A DNA stretch of 64,000 nucleotides from Pseudomonadota bacterium (GTDB lineage: Bacteria; Pseudomonadota; Gammaproteobacteria; Steroidobacterales; Steroidobacteraceae): assembly GCA_016720075.1 (NCBI GenBank), contig JADJXW010000020.1, positions 248,001 to 312,000 on the forward strand, written 5' to 3'. Below, in pieces: positions 16,638 through 26,166 of this stretch (its first letter is position 1; every line of letters starts with the position of its first letter). Under the pieces are notes generated by a model, which saw nothing but the letters and a program-made list of their open reading frames with translations, ran no database searches and had not been told where the DNA came from. The translations under genes were made by a program, and so were the position numbers.

Positions 16638-18205
16638 CGCCCGACGGCGAACAGCACCGCGTTGTTGATCGCGTAGACCGTGCCATCGGCGCCAATGGCC
16701 GTGGGCGTGTACGACTGGCCCAGCCCATTGTTGAAGCGGATGTTCTCGGTGAGCTGGTTGGTGCCGAAGCTCCAGCGGTAGAGCCTGCCGTCCTCGTTGT
16801 TGATGAGCATGGAGCGAGTGGCCGGATCGACGGCGCCGGTGTTCACGCACCATTCGCGCACGCCGCCGGGATTTTCGGAATCCGCCGTGGGACCGACGAT
16901 CTTCAGCACTTCGGCCATCACCTGGACGGTGGCGATGATCGGATCGGCCTGCGCCCGCGAGGGATCGACGATCGCCATTTCGTTCTGCCCGGTGCCCGTG
17001 CCGGACCCCGCGTAGTTGTTGTACTTGATGGCCAGCAGGTACGTGGACGGCCCGGTGTACGACGGCACCGCAGTGGCGGGCACGATGGACGGGGTGTTGT
17101 CCCAGCCGAAGGAGCCCGGCACCTTGCCCTGGTCTAGCGCGGCGTTGAAATGCAGCAGCCAGCCGCGGCTGTTGTGCGCGCCGCGCGTGGGCTCGAGCAC
17201 GCCGAAGTACACATCGCCATCCGGCCCGACCACGGGAGATGAAGTCGAATCGCCAGTGATGCGCGAGGGGGCTCCCGTGGCCGGATCAACCAGCGCCACT
17301 CGAGTCATGGGAGTGAGCGTGGCCGCATCCACCCGCACCAGGTAGCCCCGCCCGCCTGCGGTGCTCACCGCAACATAGACGCTGTTGCCATCGTTGGCCA
17401 CGGCCGGCGCGCTGTTCATCGCCACGCGATCCACGGCGACATCGTTGGCCAGCACGCTGGCCGCGCGCCAGGTGCCCGTGCCATCCGGCGCCACGCGCGC
17501 AAGCCCGCTGGTCAGCCCCGCGGAATTGCCGGCACTGACGAAGAAGCCGAACCACGCATTGCCTGCCGGATCGATGGTGACCGGCGTGCTGATCATCACG
17601 GCCGAATCCAGCTCCGCCTTGGCCGCGTTGTAGGTTGCGGCCCCATAGAACACCGCGGTCTGCAGCGTGCCCGTGGCCGAATCCACGCCATCGCGGTAGT
17701 ACAGCTTGCCGCCCGCGCCGGGGATGTACACGCGAGCGCCCGAGAGCGCGATGTTGAAGCTGGGGAACCAGTTGTGCGGCGGCACCATGTAGTCCGTGCT
17801 GGCGGACCAGATCAGTCCGCCATTGGCGCCGCTGCGGGCCTCTACCTTGAAGGCACCCGTCGACGCCGTCTTCACGGGCACCAGCACGGTGTTCTGGCCG
17901 GAGATCACCGGCGAACCGTAATGCGTGAGCAGGTAGCCCTGCGCGGAGTACAGCGGTGAAGTATCCACCGGCGTCTGCCAGATGATGCGCGACAGCGCCG
18001 GCGTGGCGATGCTGCTTGCGGCCGAGTGCTGCGCGTCGCGGCTGAACTGCGGCCATGCGGGTCCTGCAACCGGCGGTCCGGGCGGGTCAGGCGGCGGCGG
18101 GGGATTGCCCCCTCCTCCCGAGTCCCCTCCTCCACAGGCCGCAAGAAAGGCCAGCAGCAGCAGGGCCGAGGCGGTACGTTTAGAAGGGATTTGCAGCGGT
18201 TTCAT
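16634..18205 (-). CDS. Lipoprotein with PQQ/WD-type beta-propeller
   Basis: 523 residues. Signal peptide II with lipobox LAACGGG (Cys near residue 25), then a Gly/Pro linker (GGGGNPPPPPDPPGPP). The body contains repeats of the beta-propeller type with blades such as SPVISGQNTVLVPVKTAS, TIDPAGNAWFGFFV, VANDGNSVYVAVST and VVGPDGDVYFGV. This is the PQQ-enzyme-like/BamB-like propeller fold without visible PQQ-binding residues, so a binding rather than a catalytic role is likely. ATG at 18205 chosen because the signal peptide starts there. The gene stands alone between convergent 16377-16637 and the YkgJ gene. Confidence 0.82.
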   Translation of the reverse strand: MKPLQIPSKRTASALLLLAFLAACGGGDSGGGGNPPPPPDPPGPPVAGPAWPQFSRDAQHSAASSIATPALSRIIWQTPVDTSPLYSAQGYLLTHYGSPVISGQNTVLVPVKTASTGAFKVEARSGANGGLIWSASTDYMVPPHNWFPSFNIALSGARVYIPGAGGKLYYRDGVDSATGTLQTAVFYGAATYNAAKAELDSAVMISTPVTIDPAGNAWFGFFVSAGNSAGLTSGLARVAPDGTGTWRAASVLANDVAVDRVAMNSAPAVANDGNSVYVAVSTAGGRGYLVRVDAATLTPMTRVALVDPATGAPSRITGDSTSSPVVGPDGDVYFGVLEPTRGAHNSRGWLLHFNAALDQGKVPGSFGWDNTPSIVPATAVPSYTGPSTYLLAIKYNNYAGSGTGTGQNEMAIVDPSRAQADPIIATVQVMAEVLKIVGPTADSENPGGVREWCVNTGAVDPATRSMLINNEDGRLYRWSFGTNQLTENIRFNNGLGQSYTPTAIGADGTVYAINNAVLFAVGR

Positions 18206-18252
18206 GACAGCACCGATAGTGGCCGGACCGCGGGAACGAGGCAACCGTCGCC

Positions 18253-18564
18253 TCATTCCGACAGGGCTGGAATCGGCGCCAGGCCGTGGCGCAGCCGGGC
18301 GTCCCGGCATTTGTCGTCTCCGGCGCGCACCTCACGGCACGGCTCGGGCCGCATGCCATACACGACACAGCGTACCTCGTCGCCGATGGCGCCATGCAGC
18401 GCCAGGCAGCGTGGATCCGTATGGTTGGTGCCTGCCATGCAGGCCATCTGCGGATTGACCTTCTCCACCATCAGGTCGGGCAGGCCGCGCGACCAGGCTT
18501 CGGCCCAGTAGAACGAAACCCGGAAACTCGCGCAGCAGGCGCCACAGCGCAGACATTCATCCAT
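18253..18564 (-). CDS. YkgJ family cysteine-cluster protein
   Basis: 103 residues. CLRCGACCASFR at residues 4-15 and further cysteines in ACMAG, RCLAL, RCVVYGMRPEPC and DKCRDARL give the eight-or-so Cys pattern of the YkgJ (UPF0153) zinc/iron-chelating family, with the typical YGMRPEPCR motif. GAGGAAC precedes the ATG. It lies 18 bases after the MBL gene and so is probably the last gene of the DUF1592 operon, though the family is widespread and may be unrelated in function. Confidence 0.9.
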   Translation of the reverse strand: MDECLRCGACCASFRVSFYWAEAWSRGLPDLMVEKVNPQMACMAGTNHTDPRCLALHGAIGDEVRCVVYGMRPEPCREVRAGDDKCRDARLRHGLAPIPALSE

Positions 18565-18582
18565 GAATGTTCCTCAAGCCGT

Positions 18583-19512
18583 CTAGACGATCGAAACGCC
18601 CAGCTCGCCTGTGCGGCGGATCAGTCCGTGCCAGGTGTTGGCGATGAACAGCTTCGGATCGCCCCACTTCGCATCCAGGTCGCGCGTCGGCGCGGCCTCG
18701 AGCATGTCCTGGATGCTCATGCCCTGCGCCAGCAGCTTCGACAGCCGCGCCCGCACATCGACCAGCATGGCCTGCTCGGCCGCCAGATCGGCCCGGGCCT
18801 GCACGGGACCAACGCCGGGAATCACGCGCGTGCTGTCGTCGCAGCGGGCCGCCAGCTGCTGCGCGGCCGTGGCCATGCCACCGATCCAGCCACCGGTGAT
18901 GTAGTCGATGACGGGATAGCGGCCTACCGCAAGCACGTCGCCCGCCACCAGCACATTGGCCCTGCGGAAGTGCACGAAGATGTCGCCATCCGTGTGCGCC
19001 TGGAAAAGGTGACCGTATTCGATCTGTTCGCCGCCGAAATCGAGCTGCTCGGCGGTGTAGAAGGTCTTCGAAGGCCGCGCCTTCGCGGGCAGCCGTCCGT
19101 ACTTGCGGTTCTCCCACTTCGAATCCACGTCGGTGGACAGCCACAGGCGCGTGTTCTCGTGCGCGATGATGCGGGTGCCGGTGGCGCCCAGCGGCGCGTT
19201 GGAGCCGGTCTGGTCCCAGTGCCAGTGCGTGTTGAACAGCGTGTGCACCTGGGATTTGCCCGTCAGCTCGCGCACGGCTTTCAGCACGGCGGCCGAATGC
19301 TCCGGCGCGCCGCCATCCACCAGCAGCACGCCGTCGGCGGAATCGAACACGGTGACATTGCCGCCGAATCCCTCGAGCAGGTAGAGGTTCGGGCCCAGCG
19401 TCGTGACGCGGTGCTGGGCTTGCGCGGCGCGCACGGGACTCGAACGAAGCGCCCAGGGCAACGCCGCGCCAACGCCCAGCGCGCCCTGCAGGAATATCCG
19501 TCGATCCATCAT
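18583..19512 (-). CDS. Exported MBL-fold metallo-hydrolase
   Basis: 309 residues. A Tat-like signal (DRRIFLQGALGVGAALPW) occupies residues 3-20. The metal-binding motif THWHWDQTG gives His96, His98 and Asp100; further landmarks are ADGVLLVDGG near 60, the FQAHTDGDIFVHF strand with the third metal His, and VAGDVLAVGRYPVIDY. This resembles the SoxH/quinoprotein-relay-type MBL hydrolases. The ATG overlaps the ankyrin stop (ATGA). Substrate unknown; the context is a set of exported proteins of unknown function. Confidence 0.9.
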   Translation of the reverse strand: MMDRRIFLQGALGVGAALPWALRSSPVRAAQAQHRVTTLGPNLYLLEGFGGNVTVFDSADGVLLVDGGAPEHSAAVLKAVRELTGKSQVHTLFNTHWHWDQTGSNAPLGATGTRIIAHENTRLWLSTDVDSKWENRKYGRLPAKARPSKTFYTAEQLDFGGEQIEYGHLFQAHTDGDIFVHFRRANVLVAGDVLAVGRYPVIDYITGGWIGGMATAAQQLAARCDDSTRVIPGVGPVQARADLAAEQAMLVDVRARLSKLLAQGMSIQDMLEAAPTRDLDAKWGDPKLFIANTWHGLIRRTGELGVSIV

Positions 19513-21044
19513 CGCGCGGCGCCCATCAGTTCGCGCAGCAGCGCCTCGGTCTCGGGTCGGGCCTGCCGGGCGCCCTCGCGGCCGGAAGCGGCCGCGGAGG
19601 CGCGGGTCAGGTCCACCGCCATGCGCCCCTGCGAATCCTTGGCCGCAAGATCGGCCCGGTGCGTCGCCAGCACGCGGATCAGCGAATTGAAGCCCCAGAT
19701 GGTCGCGCCATGCAGCGCCGTCTGCCCGCCCCTCTCGCGCGCGTTCACGTTGGCGCCCGCGGCCAGCAGCAGCTCGGCGGCTTCCACGGCCTGGGCCTCG
19801 GTCTTGTAGCGGCCGCGCGTGTCGAGGCCCGATGCGGCGTTGCCGGCCGCCGCCATCAGCGGCGTGATGCCATTGATGGTAGGCAGATCCACATGCGCGC
19901 CGGCAGCCAGCAGCAGCCGGATGGCCGGCACGTCTCCGGCCTTGGCGGCCCGGATAAGCGGCGTGCTGCCGATGGTGAGCATCATGTCGGCGCCGCGGTC
20001 ATCGCGCAGCGAACGGTGCGGCGGAAACAGCTTCAGCTGCATGTTCGGGTTTGCGCCCGCCTTCAACAGCGCCGCGATGAGCTCGATGCCGGTGGTCTTG
20101 TCGAGCGATGGCCGGTCGGCGCGGCCGCCAGTGGGCAGCGTGTTCATGTCCACGGCCGCGTACAGTGGCGCCCTGCCCCAGATGTCCCAGCGGTTCACAT
20201 CGGCACCCTGCTCGATCAGGAACTTCGCCGTATCGAAGCTGAAGTTGAGCGTGGCCAGCAGCAGCGGACTCACGCCATCCGGATCCACGCCGTTCACGTC
20301 GGCTCCAGCCGTGACCAGCAGGCTCGCGCATTGCACGCAGCCCCTGCGCGCCGCGTAGAGCAGCGGCGTGAAGCCGCCGGCCGGACGCGCCTGGTGCCGC
20401 GGCTCGGCGGTGACCTGGCGCTCCCAGTTGTTCACCTTGCTGCGGGCGTTCACGTCGGCGCCGTGTTCAATGAGCAGCTTCACCATGTCGGGCTGGCCTT
20501 CGGCCGCGGCCCACATCAGCGCCGTCTGCTCGCGCCAGGCCTCGCGCGTGTCCACCTTTGCGCCACGCTTTAGCAGCACCCTGGCCGCCTCCACGTTGCT
20601 GCTGCGGGCCAGCACCATCAGTGCCGTCTGCCCGTCGGCGTTGGCGGCCTCGACATCGGCCCCCGCCCCGACCAGGCGCCTGATCACGCGCACGTTGCCC
20701 ACCACGGCGGCCTGCGACAATGGCGTTGCGCCATAGTCATTGCGCGCGTTCACATCGGCGCGGGCGGCGACGAGGCGATCCACCAGGTCGGCATCGTCGT
20801 TGTACACGGCCCAGTGCAGCGCAGTGGTGCCATCCACCGCCATCTGCTTCGCGGCGGCGCGCGATTCTCGCAGCAGCTTCTGCGCCGTGGCTGCATCGCG
20901 CGCGCGCGCGGCTTCCACCAGCGGCGCGCTGCGCGGCACGATCTGCGTCACGGCGCCATCGGCAGCCCAGGCGCCAAAGGCCGGGACCAGCCCCATCAGC
21001 GCCACGATCCGCGGCAGCGCGCGATTGTTCGGCTGGCTCATCAC
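19509..21044 (-). CDS. Exported ankyrin-repeat protein
   Basis: 511 residues. Signal peptide at about 1-28 (VALMGLVPAFGAWAAD), then about ten ankyrin repeats from residue 40 to 490. Clear units include GTTALHWAVYNDDADLVDRL, ARNDYGATPLSQAAVVGNV, GFTPLLYAARRGCVQCASLL and NGITPLMAAAGNA. A long insertion (about residues 200-225) breaks the array. Ankyrin stacks bind proteins. Overlaps DUF1552 at its start and MBL at its end, so it is the middle of a coupled DUF1592-DUF1552-ankyrin-MBL set and probably a scaffold for it. Confidence 0.9.
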   Translation of the reverse strand: MMSQPNNRALPRIVALMGLVPAFGAWAADGAVTQIVPRSAPLVEAARARDAATAQKLLRESRAAAKQMAVDGTTALHWAVYNDDADLVDRLVAARADVNARNDYGATPLSQAAVVGNVRVIRRLVGAGADVEAANADGQTALMVLARSSNVEAARVLLKRGAKVDTREAWREQTALMWAAAEGQPDMVKLLIEHGADVNARSKVNNWERQVTAEPRHQARPAGGFTPLLYAARRGCVQCASLLVTAGADVNGVDPDGVSPLLLATLNFSFDTAKFLIEQGADVNRWDIWGRAPLYAAVDMNTLPTGGRADRPSLDKTTGIELIAALLKAGANPNMQLKLFPPHRSLRDDRGADMMLTIGSTPLIRAAKAGDVPAIRLLLAAGAHVDLPTINGITPLMAAAGNAASGLDTRGRYKTEAQAVEAAELLLAAGANVNARERGGQTALHGATIWGFNSLIRVLATHRADLAAKDSQGRMAVDLTRASAAASGREGARQARPETEALLRELMGAAR

Positions 21045-22363
21045 AGCTCCGCGATGACGCCGGTGCTGTCACCCACGCGCTCGATGGGCACGCCGGCACG
21101 CTGCAGCAGCGTCAGGTGCACGTTGGCCAGCGGCGTGCGCTGCGCGAAGTTGATGTGCTGCCCGCCACGCAGGCGTCCGGCGCCGCCGCCAATGATGGCC
21201 GTGGGCAGCGGATACTGGTTGTGCGCGTTGCTGTTGGACATGTTGCTGCCGTAGAGCAGCATGGAATTGTCGAGCATGCTGCCCTCGCCGTCCGGCGTCT
21301 TCGCCAGTCGCGCCAGGAAATCCGCGAACACCTCGGAGTGATAGCGCTGGATCTTCGCCAGACGCGCCTTCTTGGCCGGGTCATTGGCGTGATGCGAGAT
21401 GGCGTGGAAGGCATCTGGAACGCCGATGTGGTTGTACGTCTGCTCGCTGACCTCGGGCGCGATCATGAAGGTCTGGATGCGCGTGAGGTTGCCCTGCCAG
21501 GCCAGCGCCACCAGGTCGAACATCATCCGCAGGTGCTCATCGAAATTCTGCGATGTGGCTCCCGGCACTTCCGGCAGCGTGAGGCGCGCCAGATCGCCGC
21601 GCTCGCTGTTCTGGATGCGCCGCTCGATCTCGCGCACGCTGTCGAGGTAGTCATGCAGCGTGCGCTGGTCCTGCGGCCCCAGCGAGCGCGACAGGCTGGC
21701 CACTTCGCCGCTGATCATGTCGAGCAGGCTCGCGGTCTGCTGCGTGAGGAAGCGTCGCTCGGTGAGCGAATCACCCTGCCCGAAGAGGCGCAGGAAGAGC
21801 TGGCGCGGATTGCTTTCCACGGGCAATGGCGTGGATGCGTTGCGGAACGACAGCGTGCCCGAATAGCTGCAGCCATAGCCGCGCTCGCAGGCGCTGCCCA
21901 CGCCGTGCCCCTGGGCAGTGGCGATCTCGAGCGAGGGCCAGGGCGTGTCCTGCCCGATGTGCGAGGCCGCGATCTGGTCGACCGTCGCCGCCATGCTGGG
22001 TTCCAGCCCCTCCTTCGGATGCACGCAGGAAAGCCAAGTGGCCGGCACCAGCGCATGCACCGCGCGGCTTTCACCCGGCTTGTTGCCCAGGTTGCTGACC
22101 AGCGTGAGCTGCTTGCGGAACGGCGCCAGCGGTTCGACGATCGACTTCAGGTCGAAATCACGGCCCTCGCTCGAGGGCGTCCAGTTCTCCATCACCGCGC
22201 CATGCGGAAAGTAGAAGAAACCCAGGCGCGGTTTGGCCGCGGCGGCGGTGGCGCCCAGCGCCGTTGACGCCGGAATCATCGCATCCAGCAGTGGCAGCGA
22301 CAGGCCGACGCCCGCGCCCTTGAGCAGCGTGCGGCGGGAGATGTGCTTCTTGGTGATGAACAC
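21041..22363 (-). CDS. DUF1552 family Tat-exported protein
   Basis: 440 residues. Twin-arginine signal ISRRTLLKGAGVGLSLPLLD at residues 8-27. The mature protein has the DUF1552 layout: PRLGFFYFPHGAVMENWTP, LVSNLGNKPGES, IGQDTPWPSLEIA and near the end LDNSMLLYGSNMSNSNAH. This resembles the sulfatase/DUF1501 branch of the alkaline-phosphatase-like fold seen in planctomycetes and myxobacteria. Function unknown. It almost always lies beside a DUF1592 protein, as here (14 bases after it). Confidence 0.92.
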   Translation of the reverse strand: MFITKKHISRRTLLKGAGVGLSLPLLDAMIPASTALGATAAAAKPRLGFFYFPHGAVMENWTPSSEGRDFDLKSIVEPLAPFRKQLTLVSNLGNKPGESRAVHALVPATWLSCVHPKEGLEPSMAATVDQIAASHIGQDTPWPSLEIATAQGHGVGSACERGYGCSYSGTLSFRNASTPLPVESNPRQLFLRLFGQGDSLTERRFLTQQTASLLDMISGEVASLSRSLGPQDQRTLHDYLDSVREIERRIQNSERGDLARLTLPEVPGATSQNFDEHLRMMFDLVALAWQGNLTRIQTFMIAPEVSEQTYNHIGVPDAFHAISHHANDPAKKARLAKIQRYHSEVFADFLARLAKTPDGEGSMLDNSMLLYGSNMSNSNAHNQYPLPTAIIGGGAGRLRGGQHINFAQRTPLANVHLTLLQRAGVPIERVGDSTGVIAEL

Positions 22364-22377
22364 GGTGGTGTGCCTCT

Positions 22378-24828
22378 TCAGTTGGCGGACCGGGCCTGCG
22401 CCGTGCGGGTCTCGGGCGTGGCTGGTGGCAGGCGATTCATGCGGAAGGCGTCGCTGGCGACGATGCCCTGCACGATGTCCTCGAAACGGTATTCACGCGC
22501 CGCGGCGGCGCGCACGATGGCGCGAACCGTCGGCATGTCCTGGTGACGCAGCGGACGACCCAGCCCGTACACCATCAGCTTCTCGGTGATCGCGTGCACG
22601 AACTGCTCGGGCCGCGCAAGCAGCGCTGCGGACAATTCGGCGGGCCCGTTTACTCTGGCCCCGCTGGCAAGCACCCCGCGCGCGTCGATCGCCTCGCCGG
22701 CATCCCGGTCGCGGTCGCGCCAGGCGCCGGTCACATCGAAATTCTCGAGCGCGAAACCCAGCGGATCGATCACGCCATGGCAGGCATTGCAGGATTTGTT
22801 CGCGCGATGCGACTCCAGGCGCTCGCGCACCGTCTGCGGTTTGTGCCCGGCTTCGGTTTCCGGGAACTGTTCAACCCCTGGCGGCGGCGGCGTGGGCGGC
22901 GTGCCGGTGATGTTCTCCAGGATGAACGAACCGCGCAGCACCGGCGAGGTGCGATTGCCGTAGGAGGTGCCCATCAGCACCGCGCCCTTGCCGAAGAGCC
23001 CGAAGCGGTTCGGGTTCGTGAGCACCACGCGCCGGAACTGGTCGCCGCGGACGTTGGCAATGCCGTACTGCACGGCCAGTCGCTCGTTCAGGAAGGTGGT
23101 GTCGCTTCGCAGCAGGTCGAGCACGCTGCGGTCGGCGCGCAGCACGCTGTCGAGGAACAGGCGGATCTCCTCGCGAAAACCATGCCGGAGGTTCGGATCG
23201 AACGTGGGATACAGCACCGGGTCGGGATGGATCTTGTCGATCTGCGGCACGTTCAGCCACTGGAAGGCGAAGTTGGTCACCAGCGTCGAGGAGCGCGCAT
23301 CCTTCAGCATGCGTCGCACCTGCGCGGCCAGCGCAGCCTGATCGCGCAGACGGCCCGCGGTGGCCGCTTCAATCAGGTTCTGGTCCGGCCCCTCGCTCCA
23401 CAGGAAGAACGACAGCCTTGAGGCCAGTTCCAGGTCCGTGAGCAGCTGCGGCGCATCGGCGGCCTGCGCGGCGGATGCTTCGACGCGGAACAGGAACTTG
23501 GTGCTGGCCAGGATGGCGGTGAGGCCGCTTTCGATGCCGGCCTCGAAGCCGCCGGCGGCACGACCCGACGCGTAGAACTGCAGCGGCGCGGCCAGGTCAT
23601 CCTGCGTCGCCGGCCGACGGAAGGCATCGCTCGCCAGCCTCGCGAGTATGCGCCGCGCGCAGGGGGCCTCTTCTGCTTCACTGGCTGGCCGACAGACGAA
23701 GATGCGCTGGCGACTGGGCGTCTCGCCCACGCCGCTCACGTTGAACGGACCGGACACGTCGAAGCCCGGTATGTTCGGGTAGCGCTCCATCTCCGGCAGC
23801 ATCGCGATGGGCTGCAGCGGCGAATCGCTCTGCGCGTAGGAACGCTCGACGAAGGCCACGCCGATGCGATGCAGGCCGGCCGGCACGCGCACCCGGATAT
23901 GGTTGAAGCGCGCCTGCATGTTGTCGGCGGCGATGGCCTGCTGCTGGTCGACGTATTTCAGGTCGTCCGGACCGCCCGCCTCCTGCTGGAACACGCGCTG
24001 GTCGTCGATGGTGAGGATGACGCGGTGGCGCGAATCGATCTTGGTCACGTAGCCCGCGCCCATGAAGAAGAACTCGCGGATGTTGAACTCGTACTCGCCG
24101 TCAGCCGGGAAGTAGTGCTCCACCTGCATGCCGCCCCGGGTCCCCAACGGCAGGCCGTCGATGTGCTTCGACTGATCGATGGCCGGATCCACGCGGTATT
24201 CGCGGCTGCTCGGCTTGGCGGACGCGCTGCCGATGGCCAGTCGCGCCACACTGCGCGCCGCGGCGATGTACTGGTCGAGAAATGCCGGCGAGGTGCGCAG
24301 CGCCGCGGCCACATTGTCGAAGCCGTCGCTGGAGACATCCTTGGGCAGCAGGTTCTGCACCTCCACCTCGAGCGACAGCAGCCGCTCGATCTCGCGTCGG
24401 TACTCGGTGCGATTGAGGCGATGCAGGCCCACGTAGCCCGGATCCGGTCGCGCCTTGCCCTCGGCATCCAGCCGGCCCTCGAGCCAGTGCACGAAAGCCT
24501 CCTGCTGGCGGGCATCCATCTGCGGCCCGCCTGGCGGCGGCATGAGATGCCCGCGCAGGCGGCTCACCACCTTCTCCCACACCTCGGCATCGCCCCCGAT
24601 GTCGTCCGGGGAGAGGGTGTCGAAGGCTAGGCTGCCGGCCCAGTCCGTACTGTTGTGGCAACTGCCGCAACGCTCATCCAGCAGACGCCAGTGCTGCGAT
24701 GCTTCGGTGGCTGGGGTCGAATCGGACGCTGCCGCGGCAGATGCCGGCGACGCGAGCGCGACCAGGCCGAGGGCGGCGATCAAACCCCGCCACGGCAATG
24801 CCGACCGACCTGCGCAGATGCTGTCCAA
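22378..24828 (-). CDS. DUF1592/DUF1588/DUF1587/DUF1595/DUF1585 multidomain protein with N-terminal heme motif
   Basis: About 816 residues. Signal peptide (GLIAALGLVALASPASA), then a c-type heme motif CGSCH at residues 54-58 and MPPPGGPQMDARQQ, as in cytochrome-like PSD1 domains. The body shows DUF1587 (LHRLNRTEYRREIERLL), DUF1595 (LARLASDAFRRPATQDDL), DUF1592 (ELASRLSFFLWSEGPDQNL), DUF1588 (RTSPVLRGSFILENITGTPP and CNACHGVIDPLGFALENFD, a second CxxCH) and DUF1585 (FVHAITEKLMVYGLGRPL). Start is uncertain: TTG at 24828 or TTG at 24798; longer frames run through a divergent gene. Two CxxCH motifs make periplasmic electron transfer likely. First gene of the operon. Confidence 0.88.
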   Translation of the reverse strand: MDSICAGRSALPWRGLIAALGLVALASPASAAAASDSTPATEASQHWRLLDERCGSCHNSTDWAGSLAFDTLSPDDIGGDAEVWEKVVSRLRGHLMPPPGGPQMDARQQEAFVHWLEGRLDAEGKARPDPGYVGLHRLNRTEYRREIERLLSLEVEVQNLLPKDVSSDGFDNVAAALRTSPAFLDQYIAAARSVARLAIGSASAKPSSREYRVDPAIDQSKHIDGLPLGTRGGMQVEHYFPADGEYEFNIREFFFMGAGYVTKIDSRHRVILTIDDQRVFQQEAGGPDDLKYVDQQQAIAADNMQARFNHIRVRVPAGLHRIGVAFVERSYAQSDSPLQPIAMLPEMERYPNIPGFDVSGPFNVSGVGETPSRQRIFVCRPASEAEEAPCARRILARLASDAFRRPATQDDLAAPLQFYASGRAAGGFEAGIESGLTAILASTKFLFRVEASAAQAADAPQLLTDLELASRLSFFLWSEGPDQNLIEAATAGRLRDQAALAAQVRRMLKDARSSTLVTNFAFQWLNVPQIDKIHPDPVLYPTFDPNLRHGFREEIRLFLDSVLRADRSVLDLLRSDTTFLNERLAVQYGIANVRGDQFRRVVLTNPNRFGLFGKGAVLMGTSYGNRTSPVLRGSFILENITGTPPTPPPPGVEQFPETEAGHKPQTVRERLESHRANKSCNACHGVIDPLGFALENFDVTGAWRDRDRDAGEAIDARGVLASGARVNGPAELSAALLARPEQFVHAITEKLMVYGLGRPLRHQDMPTVRAIVRAAAAREYRFEDIVQGIVASDAFRMNRLPPATPETRTAQARSAN

Positions 24829-24891
24829 CGCCCCACCCCCGTAATGATTCGGATTACCGAATGATTCCACAGTTCCGGATAAGCTGCCGCG

Positions 24892-26124
24892 ATGCTGCCG
24901 GATTTGTCGCTGCTGGGACTGGCCTCGGCCATCGGGCTGGGGCTGTTGATCGGTGTGGTGCGGGAGCGGGCCCAGCCCGACCCCCAGCACTCCGTGGCGG
25001 GCATTCGCACCCACCTCATGCTGGCGCTGGCCGGCACGCTGGGCGCCGCGCTGGGCACCCTGGTGCTTGCGGTGGTGCTGCTGCTGACCGGCGCACTGGC
25101 CGTGGCCAGCTACCTCAAGAGCGCCGATCGCGATCCGGGGCTCACCGGCGAGGTCGCCATGCCTGTCACCGCGCTGCTGGCCGCGCTGGCGCAGACCCAG
25201 CCGGCGCTGGCCGGGGGCCTGTCGGTGGTCGTGGCCGGCGCGCTGTTCCTGAAGCGGCCCCTGCACCAGCTGGTGCGCGAGCGACTGAGCGAACAGGAAC
25301 TGAAGGATGCGCTGCTGCTGGCCGCTGCGGCTCTGGTCGTGCTGCCGCTGCTGCCGGAGACGGCCGTGGATCCCTGGGGAGTGCTGGTACCGGCGCGGCT
25401 GTGGCGACTGGTGGTGCTGATCCTGGCGGTCGGCATGGCAGGTCACGTGGCGCTGCAACTGGTGGGTGCGCGCTGGGGATTGCCTCTGGCCGGATTCCTG
25501 TCCGGCTTCGCTTCCTCCACGGCGGCCGTCGTCGGCTTTGGCCATAGGGCGCGCGAAGAGCCCCACCACGTCCCGGCGGCGGCGGCCGGGGCGCTGTTTG
25601 CGAACCTGGGATCCTACGTGCTGTTCTGCGGCCTGGTGGCCGGGGTCGCGCCCGCCCTGTTCGGGTTGCTGCGCTGGCCGCTGCTGGTGGCGGGCGTCGC
25701 GCTGCTGGGAGCCGCGCTGCTGGGCGTGCTGCGCCACGAATCGGTCACCACGCTGCCGGTTGAACGCACCCCCCGCGCCTTCCGCATCAGTCACGCACTG
25801 CTGCTGGCCGGACTCATGGGCATCGTCCTTCTGGTCTCGGCCTGGCTGCAGCAGGCACTTGGCGCGGCCGGCGTGGTAGCGGCCGCCGCGGCCGTGGCGC
25901 TGGTGGAGGTGCATGCGGCCGCCGCCAGCCTCGCGCAGCTGGCCAGCACAGGTCAGCTGAATCTGCCAGCGGCCGCCTGGGGCGTTGTGTTGCTGCTGGT
26001 TGTCAGCGCGCTGGCCAAGGCCGGCACCGCATTCATCAGTGGCGGGCGCGCCTATGGATGGCGAGTGGCATCGGGATTGATCGCTGCGCCAATGATGGCC
26101 GTTGGAATCTTGTTTTTATTTTGA
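24892..26124 (+). CDS. MgtC/SapB-type membrane protein with DUF4010 domain
   Basis: 410 residues, about 11-12 predicted membrane helices. The N-terminal part (GLASAIGLGLLIGVVRERAQ, GIRTHLMLALAG) is the MgtC-like domain, and the C-terminal part (SGFASSTAAVVGFGHRAREE, AGTAFISGGRAYGWRVASG) is DUF4010. ATG at 24892 lies in a 63-base divergent spacer with the DUF1592 gene. The family is often annotated as a transport protein but has no proven substrate. It ends TTTTTATTTTGA. Confidence 0.88.
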   Translation: MLPDLSLLGLASAIGLGLLIGVVRERAQPDPQHSVAGIRTHLMLALAGTLGAALGTLVLAVVLLLTGALAVASYLKSADRDPGLTGEVAMPVTALLAALAQTQPALAGGLSVVVAGALFLKRPLHQLVRERLSEQELKDALLLAAAALVVLPLLPETAVDPWGVLVPARLWRLVVLILAVGMAGHVALQLVGARWGLPLAGFLSGFASSTAAVVGFGHRAREEPHHVPAAAAGALFANLGSYVLFCGLVAGVAPALFGLLRWPLLVAGVALLGAALLGVLRHESVTTLPVERTPRAFRISHALLLAGLMGIVLLVSAWLQQALGAAGVVAAAAAVALVEVHAAAASLAQLASTGQLNLPAAAWGVVLLLVVSALAKAGTAFISGGRAYGWRVASGLIAAPMMAVGILFLF

Positions 26125-26166
26125 ATACAGCGTTTTAGGAATACGTTTTCAAGTACTCTCACACAA

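Noticed and set aside
24829..25914. N-terminal extension of the DUF1592 frame by over 350 codons
   Set aside because: It is antisense to the DUF4010 membrane protein and precedes a clean signal peptide; a start at 24828 or 24798 is far better.
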